Numbered from the stretch's first letter, positions 24,054 to 36,136 are shown. The stretch is DNA of 64,000 nt from Heterotrichella gracilis (GCA_032358255.1 JAULBX010008773.1:49847-113846); one strand, 5' to 3'. A program made the numbers and translations. The notes: generated by a model from the sequence alone, not told the origin.

Positions 24054-27000
24054 ATGGCGCTGCTCGACGCCGCCTGCGTGCGCCGCCTGGCGCCGGGGCA
24101 GGAGCTGGGGGAGGTGGTGAAACTAGAGGCGGCGGGGAAGGGGCTGGAAGGGGTGGGTACTGGGGGTACTGTGCATCGCAGCCATGGGTAGCTAGGCAAA
24201 TATGCATGCATATGCATGCATGTGCTTTGCAAGTATATATGTGGACGGTTTAGGCTTGTGTGTGTTAGCAATGGTGCCTGCTGATTGTAGCAGCCAGCCG
24301 ACAGTGGTTGTGGTTTACAAATCCAGCTACATTGAGGCATTTGTTACCATATCAGACTTATGAAGCTGTCTATTTGGTGATGCATGCATGCAGCTTTGCT
24401 GGCCCAACTTTGGTATATCAGCACAGTGCAGCAATGTGGTGCAGCTCAACATATAGTATAGGCTGGTACCCGCCTCCACTGCTGGCCGAGTATCCACCGT
24501 GGTACTCTGTGCACCCCAAGGTAGGGTTTTAGGGTCTGGGTTGTACCCCGGAACCCTAAGCCTACCCCTTGCAGGTGGGCGACCTTCCCTCCTCACTCAC
24601 CCGCCTTACCCGCCTGGACCTCAGCCAGAACCCTAAACCCTACAAACTAACTCTGCACCCTACCGTTTACCTTTGCAGGTGGGCGACCTCCCCTCCTCAC
24701 TGACCCGCCTCACCCGCCTGGACCTCAGCCAGAACCAGCTGACTACCCTAGAGGGTTTGGCAGGTTTTCCGGCTGTCAAATGGCTCTCGGTGGCAAACAA
24801 CCAAGTCACCGGGCTGGGACCCCTGGAGGGCATGAAAACCCTAGAAGTGAGTGAGAAACCCTAGGCCCTAGGGTATTAGTTCATCTAGTGACTGAGATGC
24901 TGTGTTTGTATGCCGGCCAGCATTCCTGCTGCCAGCCTTGTGGCATTGATGTCGACCCACATGTGGCATCAGCTTATTGCTATCACATATTGTCTCTGTC
25001 CCTATGTGGCAGAGATAGGCTGGCTGGAATGGCAGCAGTTGTTTCATGAACCCTACCCAAGGGTTTACCCATTCCATGTCCACCCTGCAGGTGCTCAACC
25101 TTGGCCATAATGAGGTTGAGGGCAGTGCTGACGTGGCACCACTCACGGCACTCAAGGCGCTCATACTCAACGACAACCAGCTGGAGGGGGTGGAAGGTGC
25201 GCACATGTCTTCGCTCCCAATCATCGGGATGATCATATTTTTTGTTTGGTGGGCGAAACTGAAGTTTTTTGTGATCACGATGATGGTGCCCGTGTAGTAG
25301 TGGGCGGAAATGGATTTTGATCTTGATATGGCGCCCGTGTGGGGGCGATCATGATGTTGGGAAGTTGTCCAGAAATGGAATCTTTACATTGAATTAGGCC
25401 TGCATGAGGGCCTTGGAACCTGCTGGAACTCATGTCATAAAAAAATATATATATATGATAAATATACAGTGGTCCCGTCCCACAACACGGTCTGCCTCCC
25501 TTTTCCAGTTGATCTCATCGCCCTCCCATTTGCTCCAAAACTTGCGCCCCCTACCATTCCTAGGTTCACACCTCCCTTGTCCAACATTACCATTTACTCT
25601 CCTGTCTACAGGTTAATCGCACCTCCCATTGCTCAACACCCTGCTGCCCTCCTGCATACGACTGAACCACCTTCTATCCCACTCCCCCTTGCTCTACACC
25701 TTGGCCCCCAACCATTCCCAGCTTTACACACCTCCCTTCCCCAACAGTTCCCTTCACTCTCCCCTGTCCACAGGTTTATCGCACCTCTCCCTGCTCAACA
25801 CCCTGGTGCTCTCCCACAACTGGATCGACACCCTGAGCATGATGAAGGGGGCGGGGGGGGCGCTGCACAAGCTATCTCTGAGTCACAATAACCTGCGGGA
25901 GGTGGGGGGGGCGCTGGTGGGGTGCGAGGAGCTGCTGGAGCTGCGACTGAACCACAACAAGTGAGTAAAACCCTAATTAATCCTAGGAAAGAGTGGGGTA
26001 TTCACTGAAGGAGCTGTGCTTTCATTGGGGGGAGAACCTGCATGTTTGGAATTGTTTATGAGCATTTTAAAGAAAGTTCCAAGCGCCTGCCCCCAGCCCT
26101 TCCCATTGTGCACTTAACCTGCCAATGCAGAGTGTGCGCAAGCCCATAGGGCTGGCGCAAGCGCATCTGGCTGCATAGCTGGAACGCATCCTATCAGAAC
26201 TACGGTACCGGGTACCCATTTCCTGATTGTGAATTTCTTGGGCTTTGGTTTTCTGTAAATGCTTACTTCTGTTTCCCTGTCCTCAGGCTCTCAGCGCTCC
26301 CCAAGGAGCTTCGGCACAACGACAAGTTGCGGCTGCTGGACGTAGGGGGGAACAGGATTGTGAAATGGGCAGGAATCAAGGCAAGTGCATCTGAGTGCTC
26401 AGGTCTAGATACCTGTATCTCGCTGAGGAACCGAAACCCTCCACATGGCAATACATGGGCACCAGTGTTGGACCGCGTATCCGTCCTTGTCATCAAAGTT
26501 GAAAATAAGGGAGAAAAGGTGCCCTGTGCGCGCAGTGCGATGGGTTTTCAGCACATGAAACCCTCCTACCTAAACCCTAAACAGTGTGCGACAGTAATCA
26601 TTCCCTCGCAGCATGATGCGATTGGTGCCAGCGCCAGGTGTGGGCTCTCAAGCTGCCATCCCAGCAAAACACGAATTTCATGTGTGATTGAATTGAGATT
26701 TGAATCTAAAATAAATTATTTCGATGGTGACCAACTGTCCCATGCAGGTGCTTTCTCAACTGCCATCCCTTCGAAATTTGAATTTGAAGGGCAACCCTCT
26801 GTGCGACTCAGAAGGGTATGTGGACCAGGTGCTGGAAATGTGCCCCCAGCTGGACATTTTGGATGGGCGCAAAATTTCCAATGCAAGGGGGGCCGGAGCT
26901 GGCAAGAAGGTGCCAAGGTGCGTGGGTGTCGCTGTTGGATCTGGGATACAATTATAGGGGTTGGGGGTACATGATCATGATGGATGGTTCATCTGGGAGA

Positions 27001-28226
27001 AAATGGGTGCCATTAATTATGGTGGATTTACAAATATCCAAAATGCAAGTTTAGTTTGACGCACGCATGCAACAGCACGTACACATGGTCGGGCAAATGA
27101 CACCTCGTGTTGCTGATGCAGTGGCAAGGGAGTAGAGAAACAACCCGGCAAGGGAAAGTTGCCACACCAACTGGCGGTCACAGAAGAGCCCGTCAAGGTT
27201 GAGAAAACAAAGAAACGGAAACATGGGGACGGAGGTGTGCCTGACGATGATGATGCACCGCTCTCACCCCAAACCCTCACCAAGGGTTTGCTGCCTGGTG
27301 CTAAGGGGAAAAAGGGGGAGCGGAAGGAGCTGGTGGAAAAGCAGGGGAAGAAACATGGTGTCAAAGAGGAGGGGAGGGAGCAGGCGGTGGTCCGGAAAGG
27401 CAATGTTGGTGGGCCGGTGGCGGAGGGGAAGGGGGTTGAAACAGCAATTGCTGGGGAGGGAAAAAAGAACAAGGTGAGAGGATGTGACTGTTCTTTGTTG
27501 GGGTACATGTGAATGTGCATGTGTGTCTTTGGGTGTGTCTTCATCTCTGGTGCCGCAAAGTGATCATCGCCATTGCCATTGTGCCATCACCATCAGCGTC
27601 GGCATCACACTGTTACAACACTGCCCTAGGGGAATCCTCCCTGCCCTGTTCACACTATCATGCGGGCAAAGTGTCGTTACCCTAGCAAAACCCTTAACCA
27701 CTCGCGACATCCCCCGGTGCAGAAGCACAAGAAAGCCAAAGCAGACCCGGAGCGCAGCTTTCTGGAGGAAATCCTCTCCGATGGGGCACAAGATATGGTC
27801 CCAGCGGACCAATCACAGCCCCCCAAGGGGGGCAAACCCGACACACATGGCGCCAAAAACGAGGGGGCAAAACCTGGCCAGACCCCCCCCGCCCAGGCCA
27901 CCACCGGGGTTCTCAAGGTGATTGATCACAGGGGTGGCAAGGAAAAGCGGGTCAAGGGGAAGAAAGAGGGCAAGGGAGTAATTGCTGCGGGGGCGTCTGC
28001 GGCACGGCTGCTCGCGGGGAGGGATGCGCTTTCCCCCTTGGACATTGGGACCGGAGGGGGGAGTGGGGGGTGGGCGTGGGATGACGGTGATGTGGGTGTG
28101 GTGGGGTCCGCCGCTGCAGCGGTGGGGACTGGGAAGCTTGGAGGTTGGGACACTGGTTTGGGGGCTGGGGATCAGAAAGTTGCAAAGCAGAAGAGGGAGA
28201 AGAAGAAGAAAAAAGCAGCGTCTTGA
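24054..28226 (+). CDS. Leucine-rich-repeat protein with LRR-cap and Lys-rich nuclear-type tail
   Basis: Eight exons in phase: 24054-24152, 24679-24846, 25091-25196, 25774-25960, 26287-26380, 26748-26917, 27122-27473 and 27723-28226, giving 559 residues. SDS22-like repeats occupy about 34-240 (RLTRLDLSQNQLTTLEGL, VLNLGHNEVEG, KLSLSHNNLREVGGAL). A cap follows (LPSLRNLNLKGNPLCDSEGY..QLDILDGRKI) as in U2A'/PP1-regulator-type LRRs. The remaining ~280 residues are low-complexity and Lys/Gly-rich, with clusters such as KTKKRKH and KREKKKKKAAS that could act as nuclear or nucleolar signals. Intron 5 (26381-26747) uses a GC donor (AAG|GCAAGT). LRR proteins of this class are binding scaffolds; the partner is unknown. 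Confidence 0.85.
24575..24634 (+). repeat. Echo of LRR exon 24679-24846, ending in a telomere-like tract
   Basis: About 60 bases of acceptor and exon head (GTGGGCGACCTTCCCTCCTC) are copied 104 bp upstream. The copy stops at CAGAACC, and the sequence passes straight into CCCTAAACCCTAC, so the junction itself is the telomere-like motif. Confidence 0.93.
25500..25770 (+). repeat. Echo of LRR exon 25774-25960 with its polypyrimidine intron
   Basis: The intron tail and exon head (CTGTCTACAG|GTTAATCGCACCTCCC, then TGCTCAACACCCTG) at about 25612-25670 mirror the real CTGTCCACAG|GTTTATCGCACC at 25764 onward. The preceding intron (TTGCTC.A.ACCTTG.CCCC) is duplicated too, so the unit is about 160 bp. 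Confidence 0.85.
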
Positions 28227-28845
28227 TAGTGATATAGTTATATTGTAACTAAATATTCTCTTATTTATAAGCATAGCTACGTAAGCTGCCTTAGGCAAGG
28301 GCCTTTGCCGTTGTTTTCTTCTTAACCAGTAGAGAAGGCTATCTGATGTGGCCATGTGCAGGAGATGGTGAGGCAGCAATGCTAGTAGGGCAAGCGAAGG
28401 ATCTGGTGCATGACAACCTTGTATACCCTGTAGGATACGGCACACGGCAAAACGGAAAATTAAGCAGATTAATAGGTGTCCCATTCCATTCTAGATTAAC
28501 TCGTGCAAGCTTAGCATACAAGCCTTTGCCAAAGGCTTTCGAGTAGAGCAATAATCGTCATGATTTCCATTCCCTGTAAACCCTCATAATATACCAAATA
28601 TATTTTCACTTACGAATCTGAAGACATGTACTTCGACCTATAGTTTCTAAGTTCCTGAGCAATACTCAGTTTTTCGTGATTGTTGTGCTGCACGAAGTAT
28701 TGACAAACGGTTAGTGGCACACGACGGGCTGCCATCGCCAATGTGCATGCAATGGCATGCAAGTATGCATGCATAAAGGTTGTTACCATGTGCATGGAGT
28801 CATCCTGCGTCTGTAAACTACCTTAGAAAAGTTGCCAGTGACAGA
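28227..28845. other. Intergenic between LRR and BTB genes
   Basis: No exon is supported. It would contain the LRR 3' UTR and the BTB promoter. AT-rich patches at 28240-28270 and 28590-28620. Confidence 0.45.
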
Positions 28846-28866
28846 ATGGAGGACTTAAGCCAGTGA
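28846..28866 (+). promoter_or_regulatory. Six-codon uORF made by duplication of the BTB start region
   Basis: A 25-bp segment (GTGACAGAATGGAGGACTTAAGCC with flank) is present twice in tandem. The upstream copy's ATG at 28846 opens MEDLSQ then TGA at 28864-28866. The downstream copy's ATG at 28871 is the real BTB start. The uORF stop lies four bases before the main ATG. Confidence 0.75.
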
Positions 28867-28870
28867 CAGA

Positions 28871-31587
28871 ATGGAGGACTTAAGCCACTTTTTGGACAAC
28901 GCACGGTACGCAGATGTGACACTGGTGTTGGTGCAAGACAATGGTGCCAGCAACTCAACGACAAGAAAACGCAAAGCAAACCTGGCAGCCAACAGCGAGG
29001 CTCGGCCCAAGCTATCCATCCCAGCCTCTAAAGTTGTTCTGGGCTCCCGGTCTCCCTACTTCAGGTACGCCCCAGTTTCAGTCACTGTCCCCTGTGGGAT
29101 TGCAACCCGCATTGCTTCATGTTCAGGGCTGATCTGGAAGGTTTCACGCCACTGGTGGTGTCTACTTGCAATGGGAATGACAAAAGGTGCCCCCTGTAAC
29201 TCAGAACCAGGATAGACAGCTGGTTGGCTGAGGGAGTGGAAGGCAAGGACTTGCAGATTACAGTGGCAGATGAGGAAGAGGCACAAGTTCTCAAAACTGT
29301 CATTTTTGGTCTGTACAAGGGAGCGCTGGTGGAGGCAGACTGCCAAAGTGAGATACCTGGATGTTTTAAACAGCTTTTCCACCCTGGCAAAAACGGCATG
29401 CGGCATTGATGCCCTCGCTGTCTTGACTGCCAATTGGCGGTGTGTGGAGTGATACCCGCCGCTGCCTTTTGCAGGTGCGCACAAGATAGTGGCCATTGCA
29501 GAGTGTGCTGACAAGTATGAGGTGGACGTCTGTGTCAAGGCAGCTCTGAAGGCGATGCTCAACCTGGTAGGGGGTGATGTCACATTTTTTGTGACACGTG
29601 CTTGCTACTGGCCTGGTCTAAGGTCACATTGTGAAGCGCTGGGTAGGAGTTCTTTATGGTATAATGTGCTCCCAATGGGCTTGCTCTTAACGAACCATGC
29701 ACCTCCGGGTTGGCACCTGTGGTGCTCCTAAAACAATTAGTGACGTTTTAAATGCTTTACGAAACGAAAAATGAGATACAAAACGTTTTTGTCATCATGG
29801 CACCAGACGCATGGCACCGCTTCACCACCTGGTTCAATGCAACCCTTCACCACCTGGTTGAATGCAACCCTGACCTGTTTCCTCATTTTTGGCTGTGCAG
29901 GAGCTGTCAGTAGAGACGTGCATCACTGTGCTGGCCACTGCTGAGAAGCTGGTGCACTATGAGGCAACTGGACAGGTGGTGAAGCGGTGCAACGAGTTCC
30001 TCCTGGGACATTTCAAGGAGCTGGATGCGGTGCTGGAGGATGAGGCACTGTCTCGGGATCTAAACACACTGCCTCTGCAGGCAATCAAGATGTGGTATAC
30101 GCACAACGTTACTTTGCAATTGCAGATATTGGTGAGAAAGGCCCCCTGCCCTAAGTAGTGAATCATTACTAGTGATGCAATGCAACTGCTTGGCACAATT
30201 GCATAAATTGCTCAGTATTCTTCAGTCCATCCATAGCCTCAACTGTGTTCTGATGGCATCCAGTCTCCGCCTCATAGATGTGCATTCCCTTGGCCATTCC
30301 CAGTTCCACAGCTGATCCATTGCCTTTGCTTGCAGTTTTTAGTGGAAAGCTCTGAGCTAATCATGAGCGGGGAAGAGTCAGGTGAGTAAATTTGGCAACA
30401 CAGTTGAGTAAACATGATGGACACTCTTTGCATGGCCTAATCTGTGCCATTTTTGCAGTGGTGGTTGCGCTGAGCATGTGGATGGACAACCAGCAGTGCT
30501 CGGACTCTCAGTGCAGAACCATGGCAGAGGAGTTGCAGTCTGTGGTGCGATGGAAGCAGGTGCACCCAGCCTTCATGTACACCTATGTGGCGGACCTGCC
30601 AGGCTGGAAACTGCTGCCAAACATCGCTGAATTTGTCTCAGCTGCTCTGTACGCGCATTGTGCATCAGTCACTGCAGGAAAGGGCTGGGAAGAAAACATG
30701 TGGGAGCACCACACAGCCAGGCTATTTACCTCGGAGCAAAGACCAGTAAAGTTGCCATCAAAGGAATACCTGTGGAAGGTAGGACAGACTCTTGAGGGAT
30801 GGGAGGCAGCCGTGCGTGCACTGCGTACTGCACCCTGTGAAAACCTGTGTCTGAACAGCAGATGATAGTTAGTTAGTTAGTTAGTTACATACATTCCAGC
30901 AAAAGAGCCAGATTAGCAGTCAGTCTTGCACATGCGGCGCCACGCAGCTCTTTCCTGGCACTGTTTGAACCATCTATTGATCCCACGCGACTTGAGGTCC
31001 TGCTGGAGTAGGTCAGCCCACCGCAGATGATAGATGGCGTATAATTGTGGTTGGTAATGCTTGTGTAGGTGGGCCTAGACACCTTGAAGCAGGCATCGGA
31101 AGATGGCGATTCAGAACCGCTTGCCAGCAGTTTGTTCTTCTACCGGGGTCTCTGGTGGCGGCTGACTGTGGAATTTACAGAGTCAGACACCATTTTTGCT
31201 GAGCAGCAAAACAGCTGGTCAGGAGGCGAAGTGCAGCCATCAGCACCCACTCCAGTAAATGCGCGGCATTTAGGCGTGTACTTGGGGCTGCATTACGTGA
31301 AGATCAAGGGCAGCACCATATCGGGCAGAGGTGGCCAGGACATGGGCGGCATGCCAGTACATTCCTCATTGTTGGTCTCTTGCAAGAAAGGAAACACCTG
31401 GGAATGGATAGCTGGTTGGGAGAGAGATTCTGACCAATTCTCAGATGACGTTAACACATGGGGATACGCATCATTTTCTCCATACAGGGACTCCAATGGC
31501 CAGCCCTACCCCATGGATGCCAACCATCCTGGGGTGTGTGATGGCTGCCTGCAGGTGAAATGCACCATAACTTATGAATCATACTGA
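28871..31587 (+). CDS. BTB/BACK-domain protein with C-terminal MATH-like domain
   Basis: Seven exons: 28871-29064, 29211-29347, 29475-29566, 29901-30131 (3' end uncertain), 30336-30381, 30459-30778 and 31069-31587, giving about 512 residues. Residues 1-~120 are a BTB/POZ fold (NARYADVTLVLV, then LSIPASKVVLGSRSPYFR, then DLQITVADEEEAQVLKTVIF). IAECADKYEVDVCVKAAL, then LPLQAI and SSELIMSGEESVVVALSMWM, match the post-BTB and BACK helices. The last exon (341-512) resembles a MATH/TRAF β-sandwich: GLWWRLTVEF, GVYLGLHYVK, WEWIAGWERD and WGYASFSPY. Such proteins are usually CUL3 substrate adaptors. The order BTB then MATH is the reverse of most BTB-MATH proteins. The exon 4 end follows phase only and adds about 12 residues that look unusual. 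Confidence 0.8.
30866..30886. repeat. (TTAG)n microsatellite
   Basis: Five TTAG units in intron 6 of the BTB gene, directly before a dispersed-repeat copy. Confidence 0.85.
30890..30988 (+). mobile_element. Dispersed repeat, copy A (in BTB intron)
   Basis: A ~100-bp block with core TTGCACATGCGGCGCC, then TTTCCTGGCACTGTTTGAACC and TTGATCCCA. It recurs in inverted orientation at 53644-53745 and directly at 62770-62846. One frame reads LAHAAPRSSFLALFEPSIDPT, and a similar peptide is readable in copy B, so it may descend from a coding element. The family is not recognised. Confidence 0.75.
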
Positions 31588-33042
31588 TCCATGTCAGCTC
31601 ATTGAGCTTTGGATTTGCAGCAATCCCAAAGCTCGCCGTGCAGCTGTGTGCCTTCCATGGTGGTGCAACCGCAAGAATATGGGCAGTCACTGGTTTGCAA
31701 CAACCACGCTGCTGCGCACTGCTGTCCAGGGCGTTGGGGCGTTGTGATTTTGCAGTCCCTTAGAGTAGGCTCCAAGTACTTCCACTTGGATTTGCGGTTG
31801 CAGTTTCAAAATGGGTGTTTTCGTGCTCAGCAGCCCAGTTCGCACCATCTGCATGAATACAGTTTCTGTAGCTGTTAGGGCTACAAGGTTTAGCCTATGC
31901 TTAGCCTATGCCTATGATTATCAAGGGTAGCCTATGCTTACGTGCTATGCCCTTGGTTTCACGCCATGTCCACTGCTTGCTGCCCGGCCTATCTGTGTAT
32001 TTCTCTGCAGTTCATTATTGCTGGCTTCTGGTGTGCCACCGTGTGTGGGGGCGTGTTGTCATTTGCTTTCTTTCTGTGCAATGCATGTTGTTCGTTGCGA
32101 CATGACAGAGTATGCAGCATAATCATTACCTGCATGGCATACAAATTACTAGTTGGTGTCAGCTGCTCAGTGTCACCGACATGCCACGATAACCCTTAAT
32201 TAGGTTAATGCATCATGCCGGGCACAGTGACTGCCAGTTCGGTTCACCATTTTGGCGACGAAATTTTGTCGCGAGCGGGGATGCCATAACATGTCACGCA
32301 CAGTATCATACTGGCAATAATTGAAGTATTCTCAGAATTTGCTTGAACACTTACGTGTCCACTAGCAGAGCACTCTGATCTTGGAATTTTTACACAAATG
32401 TACAAGCTCTCACTGACTAGAGCTCTGACATGTACAGAGGCCCAAACTCTTGGGTAACCCAAGAGTCTTTATGCATTCAATGCCGAAAATTGAATGACGT
32501 CCACACAGTCTTGACTCCGCAAGTTCGGTTGAAATTGGTGGTTGTGGTTTGCCGCCGTGTGTGGGGGCGTTCTGTTTCTTTCTTTCTTTCTTTCTCACTG
32601 AGAGCTGCTGAAATCTCGCTGACAGCTGCTGATGCTGCATACTGCAAGTGAATCAGACACTGACTCTAAATTTATATTACCACCTTGGCATAATTATTTG
32701 CGATTGCGCCATCAGCACTCCGTCAATCAGTGACCACTATTTGCATGGCTTGTACAACCTTACGGCACTTGCAAGCGCTTTGCCCAGCTGCTGCATGGCA
32801 CGTGATATGATGTCCAAAAGCCATCCAGTGGCCACATGCCTGCAATTTGTCTCCTGCCACCCCTCGTGATTGACACACATATTATCTGGTCACGCCTGCT
32901 GTATGGTATGCCCCCCCCCCCTCGTGGCGTTTGAACTCTCAACCCCTGCAGAAAGCCCCAGGTTCCTTGTCTGAATCCCCACTCAGGAGCCCACCCGCCA
33001 GGGCTCCCCCCCCCCTTTGCTGATGACCATCCCCCCCCCTCT
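31588..33042. other. Intergenic between converging BTB (+) and MRT4 (-) genes
   Basis: No exon is supported. It contains a (TTTC)n microsatellite at about 32575-32597 and two copies of the phrase GTGTGTGGGGGCGT (about 32041 and 32559). The short frames in it show no domain. Confidence 0.5.
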
Positions 33043-36000
33043 TCAGTCCATGTCAGCAAACTCCCCATCCCCCCCATCCCCCTCCTCTTCCTCCTCCTCC
33101 TCCTCCTCCACAAGCTCGGTGAACTCGTCACCTACAGGTGGGGGGTGGGGTAGGGTGGGGATGGAGAGCGGATGAAAGTTGTCTCCAACAGGGTTGTGAA
33201 ATTGGGAATGAGGGGGTTGAAAACCATATAATAGGGATTAAAGGTTGCAATGCCATGTCCCACTCTGGCACTTCACAATGCACCACAGTGGGGTCGGATA
33301 AGAACATGGCTGGCTGAAAATACGTAAAATGCTTGAATTTGAAAACTGCCATTTTTTATGTCAAAGATGCGCAGCAGGGCAGTCTGGTGGGGGTTCAAGC
33401 GCTCTCGCACGGCAAAATGGTGTTGGGTCTAGGGTTTAAGGTGATGGTTTAGGGTTTTAAGTCAGGGTTCAGGGGTTTGGGTTGCAAGACCAGGTTCCTG
33501 CAGCCCCACGCACCTTCCGCCCGCCAGCAGGCAATTGGCGTAAATTTGAACACCGCCATCTTCACGTCAAAGATGCGCAGCAGCGCCGCCTGGTGGGGAT
33601 TGAGGCGCTCCCCAGCGCGGCAGATGGTGTAGTCTGAAACCAGCTCCACCACACCCCTGGGTGGAGGAAACGGGGAGGACGTGAGGGGTGCATTTTTCTT
33701 TACTTACTATATGCCAAATTTCTATGCCGATTTCAAATCCAGAGAACAAAAGTTAAGTCCTATCAAAAGCCGTATCAGTGCGCATAAAAGGAAAGTATCA
33801 GATATATATCACCACACCTGTTTAGTTTGACAGGCATGTTGTGCTGGCGGATGGTGGGCTCCAGGGTGTGTGCCAGGGGCCCATAGGGACCTTCCAGGGG
33901 CCCCTCCTCATACGAAACCTCCTCGGTGGCCCTCGCACCCGCACGCGCATAGTCCACCTCCCCGTAATCCTCAAATATTTGCACCACCTGGGGGAGGAAG
34001 GGGGGGGTTGTAATGGTTTGTGGTAGGAGAGGGGAGGCGTGCTGCTGCTGCTGCACAGGGTTTGCGGGTTTCAGAAGGGTTTTCATAGTTTTTTGGTAGG
34101 GTTTAGGGTTTCCTAAGCAGGTAGGCCACCCTCATAGAAAACCTCCTTGGTGGCCCTGGCACCCGCACGCGCATTGTCGACCTCACTGTGATCCTCAAAT
34201 ATCTGCACCACCTGGGGGAGGAAGGGCCGAGGGGGTGATTTGTGGTAGGGGAGGGGAGGAGTGCATCGGGTTTCCTAGGCGGGAAGTCATTGCCCCGCAA
34301 CCTATAAAAAAAACCTTTACCAGCCTGGGAGGGAAGGAGTTTATGGGGGCAATTGCGAGAAGTGGGCGTGAGTGCTGCTACACAAGGCACAGATCCAAAG
34401 TCTGGGTAGGGTTCATGGTGGTTGCGGCGCCGCAACTTCCCACCGCCTCCTGCGACAGCAACGTAAGGTATAGCCCCATTGGCCCCCGGATGCTGTTGGC
34501 AAGGCGGCGGGCGGGCATTTAACGGCGTTGTATGGGCACTTTGGGGTTAAAATTTGCGGCCAAAGGTCCCCACTTGATCTTATTACCGGGTTTTAGCTAA
34601 GGTTTAGTTCTCCTACCTCCTCGTGTGGCAGCTGTGTGAAAAACAGCCCCATGGCCCCCCGGATGCGGTTGGCAAGGTGGTGTATGTTAGCCTTGGCCTC
34701 GTCCGCCTCTGTCCTGCCCAGCGCAACCTGCAGCACCTTGTTGGAGCCCATGCAAAACCTGGGGGAGTTGGGTAAAGGATGTTAATAATCGTCCACACAA
34801 CAGGTGCTTGATAAGTCATTTCTCATTTTTTTGTAATTGTTCTAGTGGCCTTGGCCTCGCCACTAGTGGCCGTAGCCTTGCCAGCCTCCGTCTCTGGCCA
34901 GCGCAACAGTGAATCCCTCGATCTAAGCAGTGATACCTAGTCATTACATTAGCCTCAGAGCTTGCTGCTGGTGCAGAAATAACTGATGCTTCAATTCTTG
35001 ATGAGTAAACGAGGCTTAGGCTCCCATGTCACCCGCCCAGCCGCTACCTGCATGAGACCCTCCCATGGCTCCTGTCCAGTTCCCCTAGGGTTTACTTGTC
35101 CCCACACACATGAAACCCTGAACCCTAGAATAACGCGCTACCTGCTAGTACCCTGTGCTCCTTTCCTCACATCCTCCACAAAACCCACACAGCCACCCCA
35201 GTAAAGCCTGCAACGCTCCGCCAGTAGAGCCTGCATCCTTGCGCCAGTACAATCTCCCAAGCCTAAGACCTAAGCCTAAACCCTAAACCCTGAACCTAGC
35301 CCTCACCTGCTTGTTTCCCTGTGCTCCTCCCTCAGCTCCTTGAATTTGTCGTTGCGCATGTTTTCATAGCGGACGAGGTACACAGCGGGGTAGCTGCACA
35401 GAGTAAGGCGAGGATTAGGGTTTGGTTAGGATATCCTACGACCTGCATGCAAGTGGCACGTATACCCCTACATTGGTAGGAGGGTGAAAAACACAGGTTA
35501 GGGTTCAGGGTTGGACAAAGGTTGCCCCATGTGCCAAGCCACAGCCAGCATCAACCTCAAGGCTGGTCATGTTGGTCATTAGAATATCCTTTGCACATTT
35601 GGTTTTAGGGTTTTCCATTAAGATTCCTAGGTAGTCCCGCACGGTGGCCCCCGGTGATGAGCCCCTTATGTCGTTTAGGGTCTAGGGTTTAGGGTTCACC
35701 GTTGGGGTTGCCTTACGTGTCTAGGTAGTTCCGCACGGTTGTGATGAGCCCCTCCTTCCATTCCTTGGTCTTCTTCTTGGTCTTGGAGAGGGTAACTGCA
35801 GGGAGGGATTAGGGTTTTAGGGTGTGGGATCTAGCGTGCTGCATGCAGGGTAACTGCAAAGTCCAGAGGTAACAAACGTGGCGCACAGCAGGGTTGCAGG
35901 TTTTGTAATATACAAGACATTTAGATACTCACTGAGACCTAATGCAAGGCTGGCAATGAAAACGCGCGGCGAAAGGCTGTGCATGGGTAATTGTGCACAA

Positions 36001-36136
36001 GCTTGATTGCCGCAGACCGAGAAGGTCCATACATTTCAACAGTGGTATCAACGCTTGCAATGCATGGGTAGGGTTGGGGTATAGGGTTTAGAGTACGTAT
36101 GTGCGCACCAAGCTTGTTGCGCTTGCTCTTGGGCAT
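33043..36136 (-). CDS. MRTO4: Ribosome assembly factor MRT4 (mRNA turnover protein 4)
   Basis: Seven exons in phase: 36136-36109, 35795-35717, 35393-35307, 34758-34620, 33987-33818, 33656-33514 and 33131-33043, giving 244 residues, close to the ~240 of the family. The N-terminus [18 protein letters not shown] is diagnostic. Then come [73 protein letters not shown] and [14 protein letters not shown]. The protein ends in a long Glu run and GEFADMD. MRT4 is the nucleolar paralogue of ribosomal P0; it binds pre-60S rRNA and is later replaced by P0. Acidic tails are usual in the family. Exons 2, 4 and 5 have echoes in the flanking introns. Confidence 0.95.
34117..34215 (-). repeat. Echo of MRT4 exon 33818-33987
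   Basis: About 95 bases encoding [21 protein letters not shown] with the acceptor (CCACCTGGGGGAGG) are repeated about 225 bp upstream in transcription direction. A GGGTTTAGGGTTT tract (34099-34111) lies between the copies. Confidence 0.93.
34452..34512 (-). repeat. Echo of MRT4 exon 34620-34758 (and a second at about 34848-34910)
   Basis: Copies of the RIRGAMGL coding stretch (GCCCCATTGGCCCCCGGATG) and of its GRTEADEAK stretch (GGCCTTGGCCTCGCC, GGCCAGCGCAAC) flank the real exon on both sides, in degenerate form. Confidence 0.8.
35627..35670 (-). repeat. Echo of MRT4 exon 35717-35795
   Basis: CTAGGTAGTCCCGCACGGT.. GATGAGCCCC repeats the exon end with substitutions, about 95 bp further into the intron. 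A GGTCTAGGGTTTAGGG tract (35678-35693) separates them. Confidence 0.85.

Noticed and set aside
32760-33131. Arg-rich minus-strand ORF ending the MRT4 region
   Set aside because: The exon phase from the upstream MRT4 exon selects the Glu-rich frame ending GEFADMD, the expected acidic tail.
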